From Clostridia bacterium (GTDB taxonomy: Bacteria > Bacillota > Clostridia > Oscillospirales > Acutalibacteraceae), in NCBI GenBank assembly GCA_017549565.1, contig JAFYUI010000008.1, forward strand, positions 1 through 64,000: a stretch of 64,000 nucleotides of DNA, written 5' to 3'. Within the stretch, counting starts at the first letter, position 1. The number at the start of each line of letters is the position of its first letter. A program made the position numbers and the translations under genes. The notes beneath the pieces are model-generated. The model saw only the letters and a program-made list of their open reading frames with translations. It did not search any database and had not been told where the DNA came from. Below, one piece after another: positions 42,708 through 50,779 of this stretch.

Positions 42708-43430
42708 TTAATTCTCATACCAGTACTTAAAACTGTTCATATATTCGGTTTTTTCATAACAAAGCACATATTTTGAAACTGCTGTAAATTCCGATGCTCT
42801 GTCAGGAAGAATTTCACGCACAAACTGAGGTAAAAATTCAGTGAATTTAACCTCCATTACGCATTTGCCCGGTTCTAAGACAGATAAAGTAGGCAAAGTA
42901 CTATCGAAAATATCGTAACTGCCTATAGCCGCTCTGACATCCATATCAAAGGTAATTCTAACAGTTCCTTCATCAAGTATCCACGGTTCTCTATCATAAT
43001 CTACTATTGTGCGTGGACGCATCATATTGCTTACACATTCAACATAAAACTCTCTGCAAAGAGGTTTATCACTATGTAATAGGAACTCGTAGTCACCATC
43101 AATTATTTTATAAACTTCATCCTTTGTCAGCGAAGCTGATTCTTTGAAAATATATGCCCCAAACTTCTTTTTTCTTTCAAGCTTTATGCTACTGTCACCG
43201 CAGTCGTAAATACGAATTCGGTACTTTTTTCTTTTTAGAACACCCGCGTCTTTTTCTTCGTATGCAGATTTATACATATCCTCAAAATAAAGACTGCGTA
43301 TCATATATCCGCCGTTTTTGGCGTGTTTATCAAGTTTTAGCATGGGGTCTAAACGCTTGCAAATCAGTTCTTTTTGGGCGGTATCTATAAGATATTTCCA
43401 TTCGTTTCTATAGCGTTCAGTCTTCGGCAT
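42708..43430 (-). CDS. VTC-domain (polyphosphate polymerase-like) protein
   Basis: A 240-residue protein of the VTC/CYTH-like triphosphate-tunnel fold. Basic and acidic tunnel residues are visible as YRNEWKYLI, YMIRSLYFED, RKKYRIRIYD, IKLERKKK and the late EVKF. In yeast the related Vtc4 core makes polyphosphate, but bacterial versions beside DUF4956 and CotH are uncharacterised. ATG 43430 sits six bases after GGAGG. The first ATG at 43436 touches that site. It overlaps the cotH stop by 14 bases. Confidence 0.88.
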   Translation of the reverse strand: MPKTERYRNEWKYLIDTAQKELICKRLDPMLKLDKHAKNGGYMIRSLYFEDMYKSAYEEKDAGVLKRKKYRIRIYDCGDSSIKLERKKKFGAYIFKESASLTKDEVYKIIDGDYEFLLHSDKPLCREFYVECVSNMMRPRTIVDYDREPWILDEGTVRITFDMDVRAAIGSYDIFDSTLPTLSVLEPGKCVMEVKFTEFLPQFVREILPDRASEFTAVSKYVLCYEKTEYMNSFKYWYEN

Positions 43431-45171
43431 ATACATCCTCCACTATCTTACCATTTCGGTCAACATAGAAACATTTTGTTCCGTAAATTTTGCCTAAATC
43501 AAGCCGATAATAATCAAAGGCATATTGCTTTTGTCCGCTTTCGTTTGTTGCGGTTACACGCATAAAATACTGACCTGCGGGGAGCTTACCGAATTTTGCA
43601 GTCGGTATAGCAAGTTCTTTCTGTTTAACAATACTGTTTTTAAAGTTATAATTTTTTGAAAGCTCAAAAGTATATGTAATATCCTCACCCTTAAAATCAA
43701 ACGAAGATTCCCATTCAACGACATATCCGCCATTTTTAGTCTGTGGAGTACCTATGTAGAAAGGCATGGGCTTTTTGAGTGATGCTTTATAGCGGTTGTA
43801 GTTGTCGGTAATTTCTGCATTTATACCTTTAACAACCTTATCATATTCTGCTTTTGTAAGCGGAGCATAGGTTAAATCTCTGGCGGAATAAATATAAGGT
43901 TTTAATAATTTTGCATATTTTTGGGCATATGAATTCACAAGTTCAGGTGTTAGCGTTTGTTTAATATCTTCAACCGCTAAGTCAAGGGCTTTACGGAATT
44001 CCTCAGACTTTAAGCATCTTTGGAATAAAACGTTACCCCAATAGTTACTGATACCGCTCTCCCATTCCTCATAGTCGGTTCTTCCTACAAGTTTATATTC
44101 AGTGCGCCTAAGCATACCGTCGATATCCCAAGGCAGAATGTACCATCTATCCACATTTTGCGGGCTGTAAATATAGAAATTTCGGCTTTGAGTATCAATA
44201 TTTCCCACCATAAGATTGAACGCCATCCAGTAGGCAATATTTTCCATATCAAACTTTTCTTCTATAATTTTTTCTATTGGTATTGAATAGTCATTAACTG
44301 CTTCAAGCATATTTATAAGCTTTGTATGGTCATCATCGCCTTTAACTTCAAGAATTTCCTCAAACTTTTTAAGGTCGTATCTTGGGTCATCTTTTAAAAC
44401 GATAGTATCTTCATAACGGTAAAACTCACAGAAATTCACCTTATAAAGATGGCCTCTGTTGTCAAGTCCGTGGGCTTTAAGAGCAGTTTTATTGAGTTGT
44501 TCTACCTGTGTATAAATACCATAATCTTCAAATTTTGCGTTATCACCCTTGGTCGTATCCTTAACATAAAGACGCACAAAGGTAGTGCGAAGACCCATAA
44601 GCTCATCAATATGGGATAACAGGTCAAAAGCAAGCTTGTTTCTGAATCTTAGTCCGTCACCTTGGTGCTTATTAAGGGCTATTGTGGTTTGTCCACGCCA
44701 ATCTCCCTTATTATCCTTAATGGCAATTTTATAGTTTTTTTGCGGATTTCGGCTTGAAGATTGACCTCTTATTTGAACGGTGCAGTTAGGGGCTATCTGT
44801 CCATATCCCAACTCTCCGGGAATAAGACCGTCTTCATTTCCAACCTGCAAAAGACCTGCAACCTTATAGCGTTCAACACCCATTTCATCATAATCGTATG
44901 CGGAATAGGTATTGATTTCTTCCCAAGTATGATTAGTACCCTCACCCTCGTTGCCTGTCGAAACTGTAAGATACATGGTTACAATCTCAGTATTGTCATA
45001 TTGGGAATATAAAAGATTTTTATCGCGGATATGAATATCGGTAGAGGTTTCAATATCCTGTAAATCTACTTTTGTGCCAAGATTAGTATCCGCCGCTTGG
45101 TCAAAGCCGTTGCATCCGCACAAAGAAATAATAAAGACTATTGTTAAAACAACAGACAAAACACGTTTCAT
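43417..45171 (-). CDS. CotH-type kinase-fold lipoprotein
   Basis: A 584-residue lipoprotein with lipobox SLCGC (about 15-19). The CotH domain (about 60-450) includes IRGQSSSRNPQKNYKIAI, FRNKLAFDLL and the atypical kinase metal site LPWDIDGMLRR. A fibronectin-like beta domain closes the protein (about 475-570). In Bacillus, CotH phosphorylates spore-coat proteins. Here the lipoprotein anchor puts it outside the membrane, next to exopolysaccharide genes, so its target is more likely a surface component. AAGGAG precedes the ATG, and pelG ends six bases upstream. Confidence 0.9.
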   Translation of the reverse strand: MKRVLSVVLTIVFIISLCGCNGFDQAADTNLGTKVDLQDIETSTDIHIRDKNLLYSQYDNTEIVTMYLTVSTGNEGEGTNHTWEEINTYSAYDYDEMGVERYKVAGLLQVGNEDGLIPGELGYGQIAPNCTVQIRGQSSSRNPQKNYKIAIKDNKGDWRGQTTIALNKHQGDGLRFRNKLAFDLLSHIDELMGLRTTFVRLYVKDTTKGDNAKFEDYGIYTQVEQLNKTALKAHGLDNRGHLYKVNFCEFYRYEDTIVLKDDPRYDLKKFEEILEVKGDDDHTKLINMLEAVNDYSIPIEKIIEEKFDMENIAYWMAFNLMVGNIDTQSRNFYIYSPQNVDRWYILPWDIDGMLRRTEYKLVGRTDYEEWESGISNYWGNVLFQRCLKSEEFRKALDLAVEDIKQTLTPELVNSYAQKYAKLLKPYIYSARDLTYAPLTKAEYDKVVKGINAEITDNYNRYKASLKKPMPFYIGTPQTKNGGYVVEWESSFDFKGEDITYTFELSKNYNFKNSIVKQKELAIPTAKFGKLPAGQYFMRVTATNESGQKQYAFDYYRLDLGKIYGTKCFYVDRNGKIVEDVYAED

Positions 45172-45176
45172 TCTCT

Positions 45177-46628
45177 TTATCTCCTTTCAAACTTATCTTC
45201 AAGAAATACCCCAAGTCTTGCGAATAATCCTGAGCGGTCTTCTGCAACAAGGGGTTGCACGGATAATATATAGTACGGTAATTTCTTTGTGAAATAATCA
45301 AGTCTTAAAGCCGTAACAATTACAAAAATCATTGCAGCTATTAAAAATCCAAAGCCGTAATAAACATTAGAAAATAATAACGACACAAGGGTTAATATTA
45401 TGGTCGATGCCGCAAATATGGCAGTTGTGAAGCAGGCACCCTTATAATCGGTAAAATAAAGCAAAATCAGCATCAGCATATTACCAATAGCATAAAGACC
45501 ATACGCCACGCAAAGTGTTCTGAAATATCCTCTCATTATCTCGTTGAAACCAAGCGGCAACAAATCAAGCAAATATCCGCCAAGCGCTATACAGGCGGCT
45601 GTAAATAAAAGTTGTTTTAGTGATGTATAAAATATTTCGGTTTTAAGGGTATCCAGCATTTCTTTTTCGGACTGTAAAATATCCTTTATTGTGCCTTTAT
45701 CATTATAAAGGCTATAATGATTTCGGTATTTAGGATAGAAATTAACCTCAACCGAAACAACAAAATTCACCGTTGTCATAAGAGCGGTCATAAAGGCAAG
45801 CAAAGCCGGAACATCGTGCCACGGAGCACCATAAAATAGTCCGTTAACATGAACCTTTATATCAGAAAACCACATAATTACAAGATGCGAAAACATACCG
45901 ATGTTCATAAATAATCCTGAAAGTGCAAGGGGTAAAAAGGCATCAATCCATTTTAAAAATGTAAATGCTCCAAGAGAGGTGTGCGGAAAATATCTGTGTA
46001 ATAAAATAACATCCCACACAAGCATTATACCGTAACCCACAGACACCGCAAATAAAAGCGATTCTACAACAGGAAGCTTAAGCCATAAGAGTAATGCGCC
46101 AAGCAGTATGGACGCAGCGACCGAGGTTAAAAAGGATATGAAAATGCCTTTGTAATCTTTAATTGCAGAAAGAAAGCTCATCGCATTCCATACAATTATT
46201 AGTTCTCCAAATAGAACAAAACATAATAACCCCTGAACCAAAGTAGCACCCGAAAATAAAAGGAAAATGCCATATAAAACGCTGCCAACTGCCATCATAA
46301 TAACAGTAGAGCCCCAAAAGCAAGGTAAAACTGCCTGATTTTCTTCTTCAAACAGCATATCTGCCACATATCTTGTAACTACCATAGAAAAAAAGGATGT
46401 TACCGTTACAGAAGCCAAAAGTGTATATGTTATCATACAGATAAGTAGTTCACGGTCGGATGTTTCGGTGTTAAAAATTGTACAAAGTGCCATTATACCA
46501 AGAAGCAGAATTACTCCGAGCAGCATAGGACCAGCGCATATAACGGTAGCATAGCCATATGCTTTTGTGGTATTTAATACACCCTTTTTATGAAAAAGTC
46601 TTTTCAGTTCAAAGCCTATGCCTGCCAC
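45177..46628 (-). CDS. pelG: PelG-type polysaccharide flippase
   Basis: Twelve-helix membrane transporter of the PelG family, which works with PelF in making and moving the Pel polymer. It begins MAGIGFELKRLF, the family's hallmark opening. The 483-residue length and even spread of hydrophobic helices agree. The start is GTG 46628 inside the last codons of pelF (13-base overlap), with AGAGGTGG upstream. Such coupling fits a PelF-PelG complex. Confidence 0.93.
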   Translation of the reverse strand: MAGIGFELKRLFHKKGVLNTTKAYGYATVICAGPMLLGVILLLGIMALCTIFNTETSDRELLICMITYTLLASVTVTSFFSMVVTRYVADMLFEEENQAVLPCFWGSTVIMMAVGSVLYGIFLLFSGATLVQGLLCFVLFGELIIVWNAMSFLSAIKDYKGIFISFLTSVAASILLGALLLWLKLPVVESLLFAVSVGYGIMLVWDVILLHRYFPHTSLGAFTFLKWIDAFLPLALSGLFMNIGMFSHLVIMWFSDIKVHVNGLFYGAPWHDVPALLAFMTALMTTVNFVVSVEVNFYPKYRNHYSLYNDKGTIKDILQSEKEMLDTLKTEIFYTSLKQLLFTAACIALGGYLLDLLPLGFNEIMRGYFRTLCVAYGLYAIGNMLMLILLYFTDYKGACFTTAIFAASTIILTLVSLLFSNVYYGFGFLIAAMIFVIVTALRLDYFTKKLPYYILSVQPLVAEDRSGLFARLGVFLEDKFERR

Positions 46629-48034
46629 TCGGTTTCCACCTCTTTGTATAAATCTCTGTATTTGGTGAGCATTATATTATATCTAAAATACTCATAAGCT
46701 CTTCTCTGCCCTATTTTGCCCATTTTAAGCCTTAATTCCCTTGAATTGCAAAGTATTTCCATAGCATCAGCTAACTTTTCACGTTGCATAGGCGGTACAA
46801 AATATCCCGCTTTTCCTAAAGAATCGTTGGGTCCGCCATCTAAAAGCTCATTACAGCAGCCAACATCAGTAGTAACGCAAGGGCGTCTTGCTGCAAAAGA
46901 TTCTAAAACTGACAGTGGTTGTCCTTCAGAAATACTTGTAAGCAGCGTAAAATCTAATTTTTCAAAATACTCAATTATATTTACTCGCCCTGTGAAAATG
47001 ATTTTATCTTCTAAGTTCAGCTGTTTTACAAGGGCGTAGCACTCATCTGCATATTCTTGGTCATCAACGCCGCCCATTATATGCAGACGAACATTCTCCA
47101 TACGGCAAGAAAGCTCGAAGAAAGCGTAAATCATTGTTTTAATATCTTTTATAGGAGCGAGTCGCACAACTGCACCAATATCAACAATACCGTCTTCCTG
47201 TTTTAGCGGGATATCGCAAAGCCGTTCGTAGCTTATTCCATTTTCAATTACTCTGCATTTCGAGGGCTCACATCCCATATCGATTTGGGTGTACATTGCT
47301 CTTGTAAAAAGTGCCGTTACCCTGAAAGCTCTTGAATATATTAAATCAGAAAGCATATAGAAAAAGTCTATCCAATGAGGCTTAAAGGCCCTTGCTACCC
47401 ATTTGGCACGTATAATTTCTTCTTCACGCTCGCGGGTATAGATACCGTGTTCAGTTAAAAGTAGGGGCTTATTATTTATGTAAGCGGCCATTGATGCCAA
47501 GAGTCCGCCATAGCCTGTACATATTGCGTGATAACAGTCAGCATCGGGAATTTCAGTGCCCATAAGATAAAGTACGGGCAAAAGGCGTGAACGCACCGAA
47601 TGAAAAGCATCAGAAAAAGCGATAAAAGGAAATTCAGCTTTACAGGTTTCGGTAAGCGTTTCAAGAAAGCTTTGGCTCTTAAGATAAGACATTGGGTTAA
47701 TTTTTTTAACCTGATAAAGTTCAAAAAGTAAATCCCAGTCGGGATTTGCTGAAGATACAAGTTCTTTATGAGCGTTTTTTTCTTCCTCATTAAAATTATA
47801 GTTAAAAATTCCACTATCCTTAACCCTCAATGCATCATCAAGAAAAACCTGCTTAACCTCAACCACATTTTCGGGTAAGGTATAAACAAATTTGTCTTTA
47901 TCTTCCGCTTTTGCACCGATAACCCAAAGCACAAACTCGTGCTCCGGCATTTCGGTTATGTACTGATGCATCCAGGTTGAAACACCACCGTTAATAAAGG
48001 GATAACAACCCTCAAGGATTAAACAAATTCTCAC
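46616..48034 (-). CDS. pelF: PelF-type glycosyltransferase (GT4)
   Basis: Cytosolic GT-B glycosyltransferase using UDP-GlcNAc/GalNAc-type donors to build Pel. The N-terminal opening ICLILEGCYPFINGGVSTW is typical of PelF. The C-terminal Rossmann half has the donor-site block SISEGQPLSVLESFAA (E-x7-E), with 472 residues in all. The start is GTG 48034 with TAGGAG upstream. It lies between the DUF2194 deacetylase-like gene and pelG, the expected position. Confidence 0.94.
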   Translation of the reverse strand: MRICLILEGCYPFINGGVSTWMHQYITEMPEHEFVLWVIGAKAEDKDKFVYTLPENVVEVKQVFLDDALRVKDSGIFNYNFNEEEKNAHKELVSSANPDWDLLFELYQVKKINPMSYLKSQSFLETLTETCKAEFPFIAFSDAFHSVRSRLLPVLYLMGTEIPDADCYHAICTGYGGLLASMAAYINNKPLLLTEHGIYTREREEEIIRAKWVARAFKPHWIDFFYMLSDLIYSRAFRVTALFTRAMYTQIDMGCEPSKCRVIENGISYERLCDIPLKQEDGIVDIGAVVRLAPIKDIKTMIYAFFELSCRMENVRLHIMGGVDDQEYADECYALVKQLNLEDKIIFTGRVNIIEYFEKLDFTLLTSISEGQPLSVLESFAARRPCVTTDVGCCNELLDGGPNDSLGKAGYFVPPMQREKLADAMEILCNSRELRLKMGKIGQRRAYEYFRYNIMLTKYRDLYKEVETEWQA

Positions 48035-48043
48035 TTTTTACTC

Positions 48044-49891
48044 CTACTTAAAAGATATTGTAACGGTTTCTCTATCCGCCTCTAATAAATATAAATTACC
48101 GGTAAGATGGGTTAGCCTTCCGCCCGTTATCGTATCTGATTTTTTCTCATTAAATCTAATTAAAAACTGTGCGTCATCATAAAAATTTTCAATTTGTACA
48201 ACCACTTTATCTTCATACATTTCTATTTTGGGAGCGACTGCCGCAAAACGCTGTACCGCCGCAGAAAATTCAGTTCCGGTAAAGTTGCGGATATTAGGTG
48301 CAGATTTATAAAGCCAGTCAAGATAATTATCAAATCGGTTTTTAAGTTCTTTCCAACCGAGCTCAGCACCGCGTTCAATATCAAGGGCATCGTCAGGGTG
48401 AGTAAAATGATTATTAACATAGTGCATATTAAGCTCTGACATTGCGCCCAATTTCATAAAATCATCAAGGTCGCAGCCCGAGATTATTCGTGGTTGGTCA
48501 ACAACACCATTTTCGTCAACATCATATTCCTGTAAAAGTGCAAAATCAAGCACATCATCAGGAAGATATATTCCCGAAAGGGTTTTAATTTGGGGAAATT
48601 CTTTTATGAGCATTTCCCTGCCCTCTGCTGCTAAAAGGTTTGAAGGAGGAACATAAATTGACATATTCACATCCGGAAAAAGTTCATCACAGAAATCAAC
48701 AAGGTGTCCAAACGCCTTTTCCATAGATGCGTAGTCCTTCCAGGATTTATATTCAAAAATACCTTTATAATCGCGACCTATTGCAAGTGGCTGGTGGTTA
48801 TATCCGTGATAACCGATTTCTCCGCCCTTACGAAGAAGCATATTTCCAAAATTCAAAAATGTTCCGGTATCGGGTGTTGCATCGGTTGTACCATCAATAG
48901 CATCATCATAGCATTCAATGGCAAGGCCGGTGTATTTAATGCCGTATTTATCTGAAAGGTTCATCATATCCGGCCACCAGATATTTATGTAAAAATCTCT
49001 TATGGTGGTGCCAAAATCCCTTGTAATATATTCACTGTTCCCATCAGGGATTTGTGACGGAAAGTCATCAAGGTAAAATGTCGAACCGTTTATTACAGGA
49101 TAGAGTGATACTTCGCCAAAAAGACTGAGAGAAGCCGCAAAAAATCCACGATATGCCTTATCACACATGCCGAAATTGTTTACAACAAATTTGCCGTCTC
49201 CATAGTCTGCCTCCCATATAAGCGGCACACCGTTTTTATCGCCCTCCCTGGCGTAAACACGGGTAGTTTTTGGATTTAGTTGCACCGTTCTTGCTGATTC
49301 ATAGGCATCGGTTACGCCGTAAGCCTTACCTCCGCCTATCATAAAATCTTTGTCAACATAAATACTGTCAACTAAAGAGTACCCATACGATGCCTCAATA
49401 CCAATTCGATTTTCAATAGCAGAAGAATAAGCGTTTTTGTCGATGGTAAGTGGGAAATATACACAACCGCCATCCTCGTGCACCCAATTGCAAATATCTA
49501 TAAGCATTTCACCAACATGTGAAAGGTCAGAAAAAAGAATAATTATAATGGAATAATTTTCAATTCCGTCGATTTCTTCATTTGCCAAATCAAGTGCGTT
49601 TGTTCCGTACTTCATATCGGCAAGTATGACCTCAAACTGAGAAAGTGCGTTCATAGATGCCTTATCATTACTGCTGTATAGAAGCAAGGTGTCTTTTTTT
49701 ATGCTATTTAAAGCTACCGTTTTTGTAACTATTTTTTCTTTCGGTAATAAAGTGAGTTCCTTTTGGGCATAGCGATATCTTACACCACTTAATTCTATAA
49801 AAAGAATTGTGGCAATCAAAGCAAAAATAAGCACAATCATAAGAGTGCCTTTAAATCTGAAATTTTGTAATTTTGCTTTTAGGCTTCCCAA
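48044..49891 (-). CDS. DUF2194 predicted polysaccharide deacetylase (PelA deacetylase position)
   Basis: A 615-residue protein with one N-terminal membrane helix (about 16-37) and a large extracytoplasmic part. It begins with a glutamine-amidotransferase-like alpha/beta region. A carbohydrate esterase-like barrel follows, with FYLDDFPS (first Asp pair) and the metal site HGYNH (HxxxH). The end is a beta-rich tail. It occupies the place of the deacetylase part of PelA in the Gram-positive order D-E-A(DA)-F-G, so it probably deacetylates the nascent polymer. TTG 49891 has AAAGGAGG ten bases upstream and overlaps pelE. Confidence 0.85.
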   Translation of the reverse strand: MGSLKAKLQNFRFKGTLMIVLIFALIATILFIELSGVRYRYAQKELTLLPKEKIVTKTVALNSIKKDTLLLYSSNDKASMNALSQFEVILADMKYGTNALDLANEEIDGIENYSIIIILFSDLSHVGEMLIDICNWVHEDGGCVYFPLTIDKNAYSSAIENRIGIEASYGYSLVDSIYVDKDFMIGGGKAYGVTDAYESARTVQLNPKTTRVYAREGDKNGVPLIWEADYGDGKFVVNNFGMCDKAYRGFFAASLSLFGEVSLYPVINGSTFYLDDFPSQIPDGNSEYITRDFGTTIRDFYINIWWPDMMNLSDKYGIKYTGLAIECYDDAIDGTTDATPDTGTFLNFGNMLLRKGGEIGYHGYNHQPLAIGRDYKGIFEYKSWKDYASMEKAFGHLVDFCDELFPDVNMSIYVPPSNLLAAEGREMLIKEFPQIKTLSGIYLPDDVLDFALLQEYDVDENGVVDQPRIISGCDLDDFMKLGAMSELNMHYVNNHFTHPDDALDIERGAELGWKELKNRFDNYLDWLYKSAPNIRNFTGTEFSAAVQRFAAVAPKIEMYEDKVVVQIENFYDDAQFLIRFNEKKSDTITGGRLTHLTGNLYLLEADRETVTISFK

Positions 49892-50763
49892 AACGCCAAA
49901 ACCTCCTTTGTTTTAGAAGAAAGAAATATGTTTCTTTTGTAAATTTCGTTAATGAGGGCTTTTATATCATCCCCTCTGCCGAGAGATGCTAAATAATTGA
50001 GTCTTGAGATATAATATTCCTCACTATCGGGAAAAAGCTTTTTCATTTCTCTTAAAGTAATCGATGCTTGTGTAAAGTTTTTACGTTTCAACTCGTTTTC
50101 AATAGCTCTTTTAAAATCGTATATGTCGGGATTAACAAGAGCCATTTTCTTTTGTATAAGAGAAGAAAACAATTCACGGTTAAGCACCTCAACCTGCCCC
50201 TGCATAAGATTTTGCGACAAGCAGTTCCACAAGAAATCGGTATATTGATTAAGAACGGTTATATCATCAGGATTAAGTGAAAATTGTCTTTCAAATTCCT
50301 GAAGTTTATAATCGTTTTCCTTTGAAATTTCCACCATTGCTGTTACAGCATAGTGGACAACCTCAGTATCCTCATTGTTACCCGCTTTTTGCAAAAACTC
50401 AATATATTCTTTAGGATTATCATTTAGAACATCCATAATAATGGTGCGTCGTTCTTTAGCGGAATTTACTACAAGTGCCTCTTCAATGGGCACCGTATTC
50501 GCCGAAATCTTTTTTTCGTCAACCGTTACGCTTCTATATAGCTCAGATTCAAGTTTAAGCTTCTCCACGCCGACATCTATTCCGTTATCGGCTTCAAAGA
50601 GTATTTGAAAATGTAAAATCAAAACAAGTAAAACGCCCCAAAAAGGAAGCAAAAGCGCTATAAAGAACATATATTTATGCACTTTTAAAATATTAAATTT
50701 AATTCCTAAAAACACCAGAATGCCAAGTATTATATGCACTGTAAAAAGAATTAAAAATAACAT
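49879..50763 (-). CDS. pelE: PelE-like membrane/TPR protein
   Basis: A 294-residue protein with two N-terminal membrane helices (about 2-22 and 30-53). A cytoplasmic helical region follows, with TPR-like repeats toward the C-terminus (FTQASITLREMKKLFPDSEEYYISRL). This architecture and the place right after pelD match PelE, thought to bridge the c-di-GMP receptor PelD and the synthase. Sequence conservation in PelE is low, so the name rests on architecture and context. It overlaps the DUF2194 gene by 13 bases. Confidence 0.8.
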   Translation of the reverse strand: MLFLILFTVHIILGILVFLGIKFNILKVHKYMFFIALLLPFWGVLLVLILHFQILFEADNGIDVGVEKLKLESELYRSVTVDEKKISANTVPIEEALVVNSAKERRTIIMDVLNDNPKEYIEFLQKAGNNEDTEVVHYAVTAMVEISKENDYKLQEFERQFSLNPDDITVLNQYTDFLWNCLSQNLMQGQVEVLNRELFSSLIQKKMALVNPDIYDFKRAIENELKRKNFTQASITLREMKKLFPDSEEYYISRLNYLASLGRGDDIKALINEIYKRNIFLSSKTKEVLAFWEA

Positions 50764-50779
50764 TTAGCTCCCCCTTCCT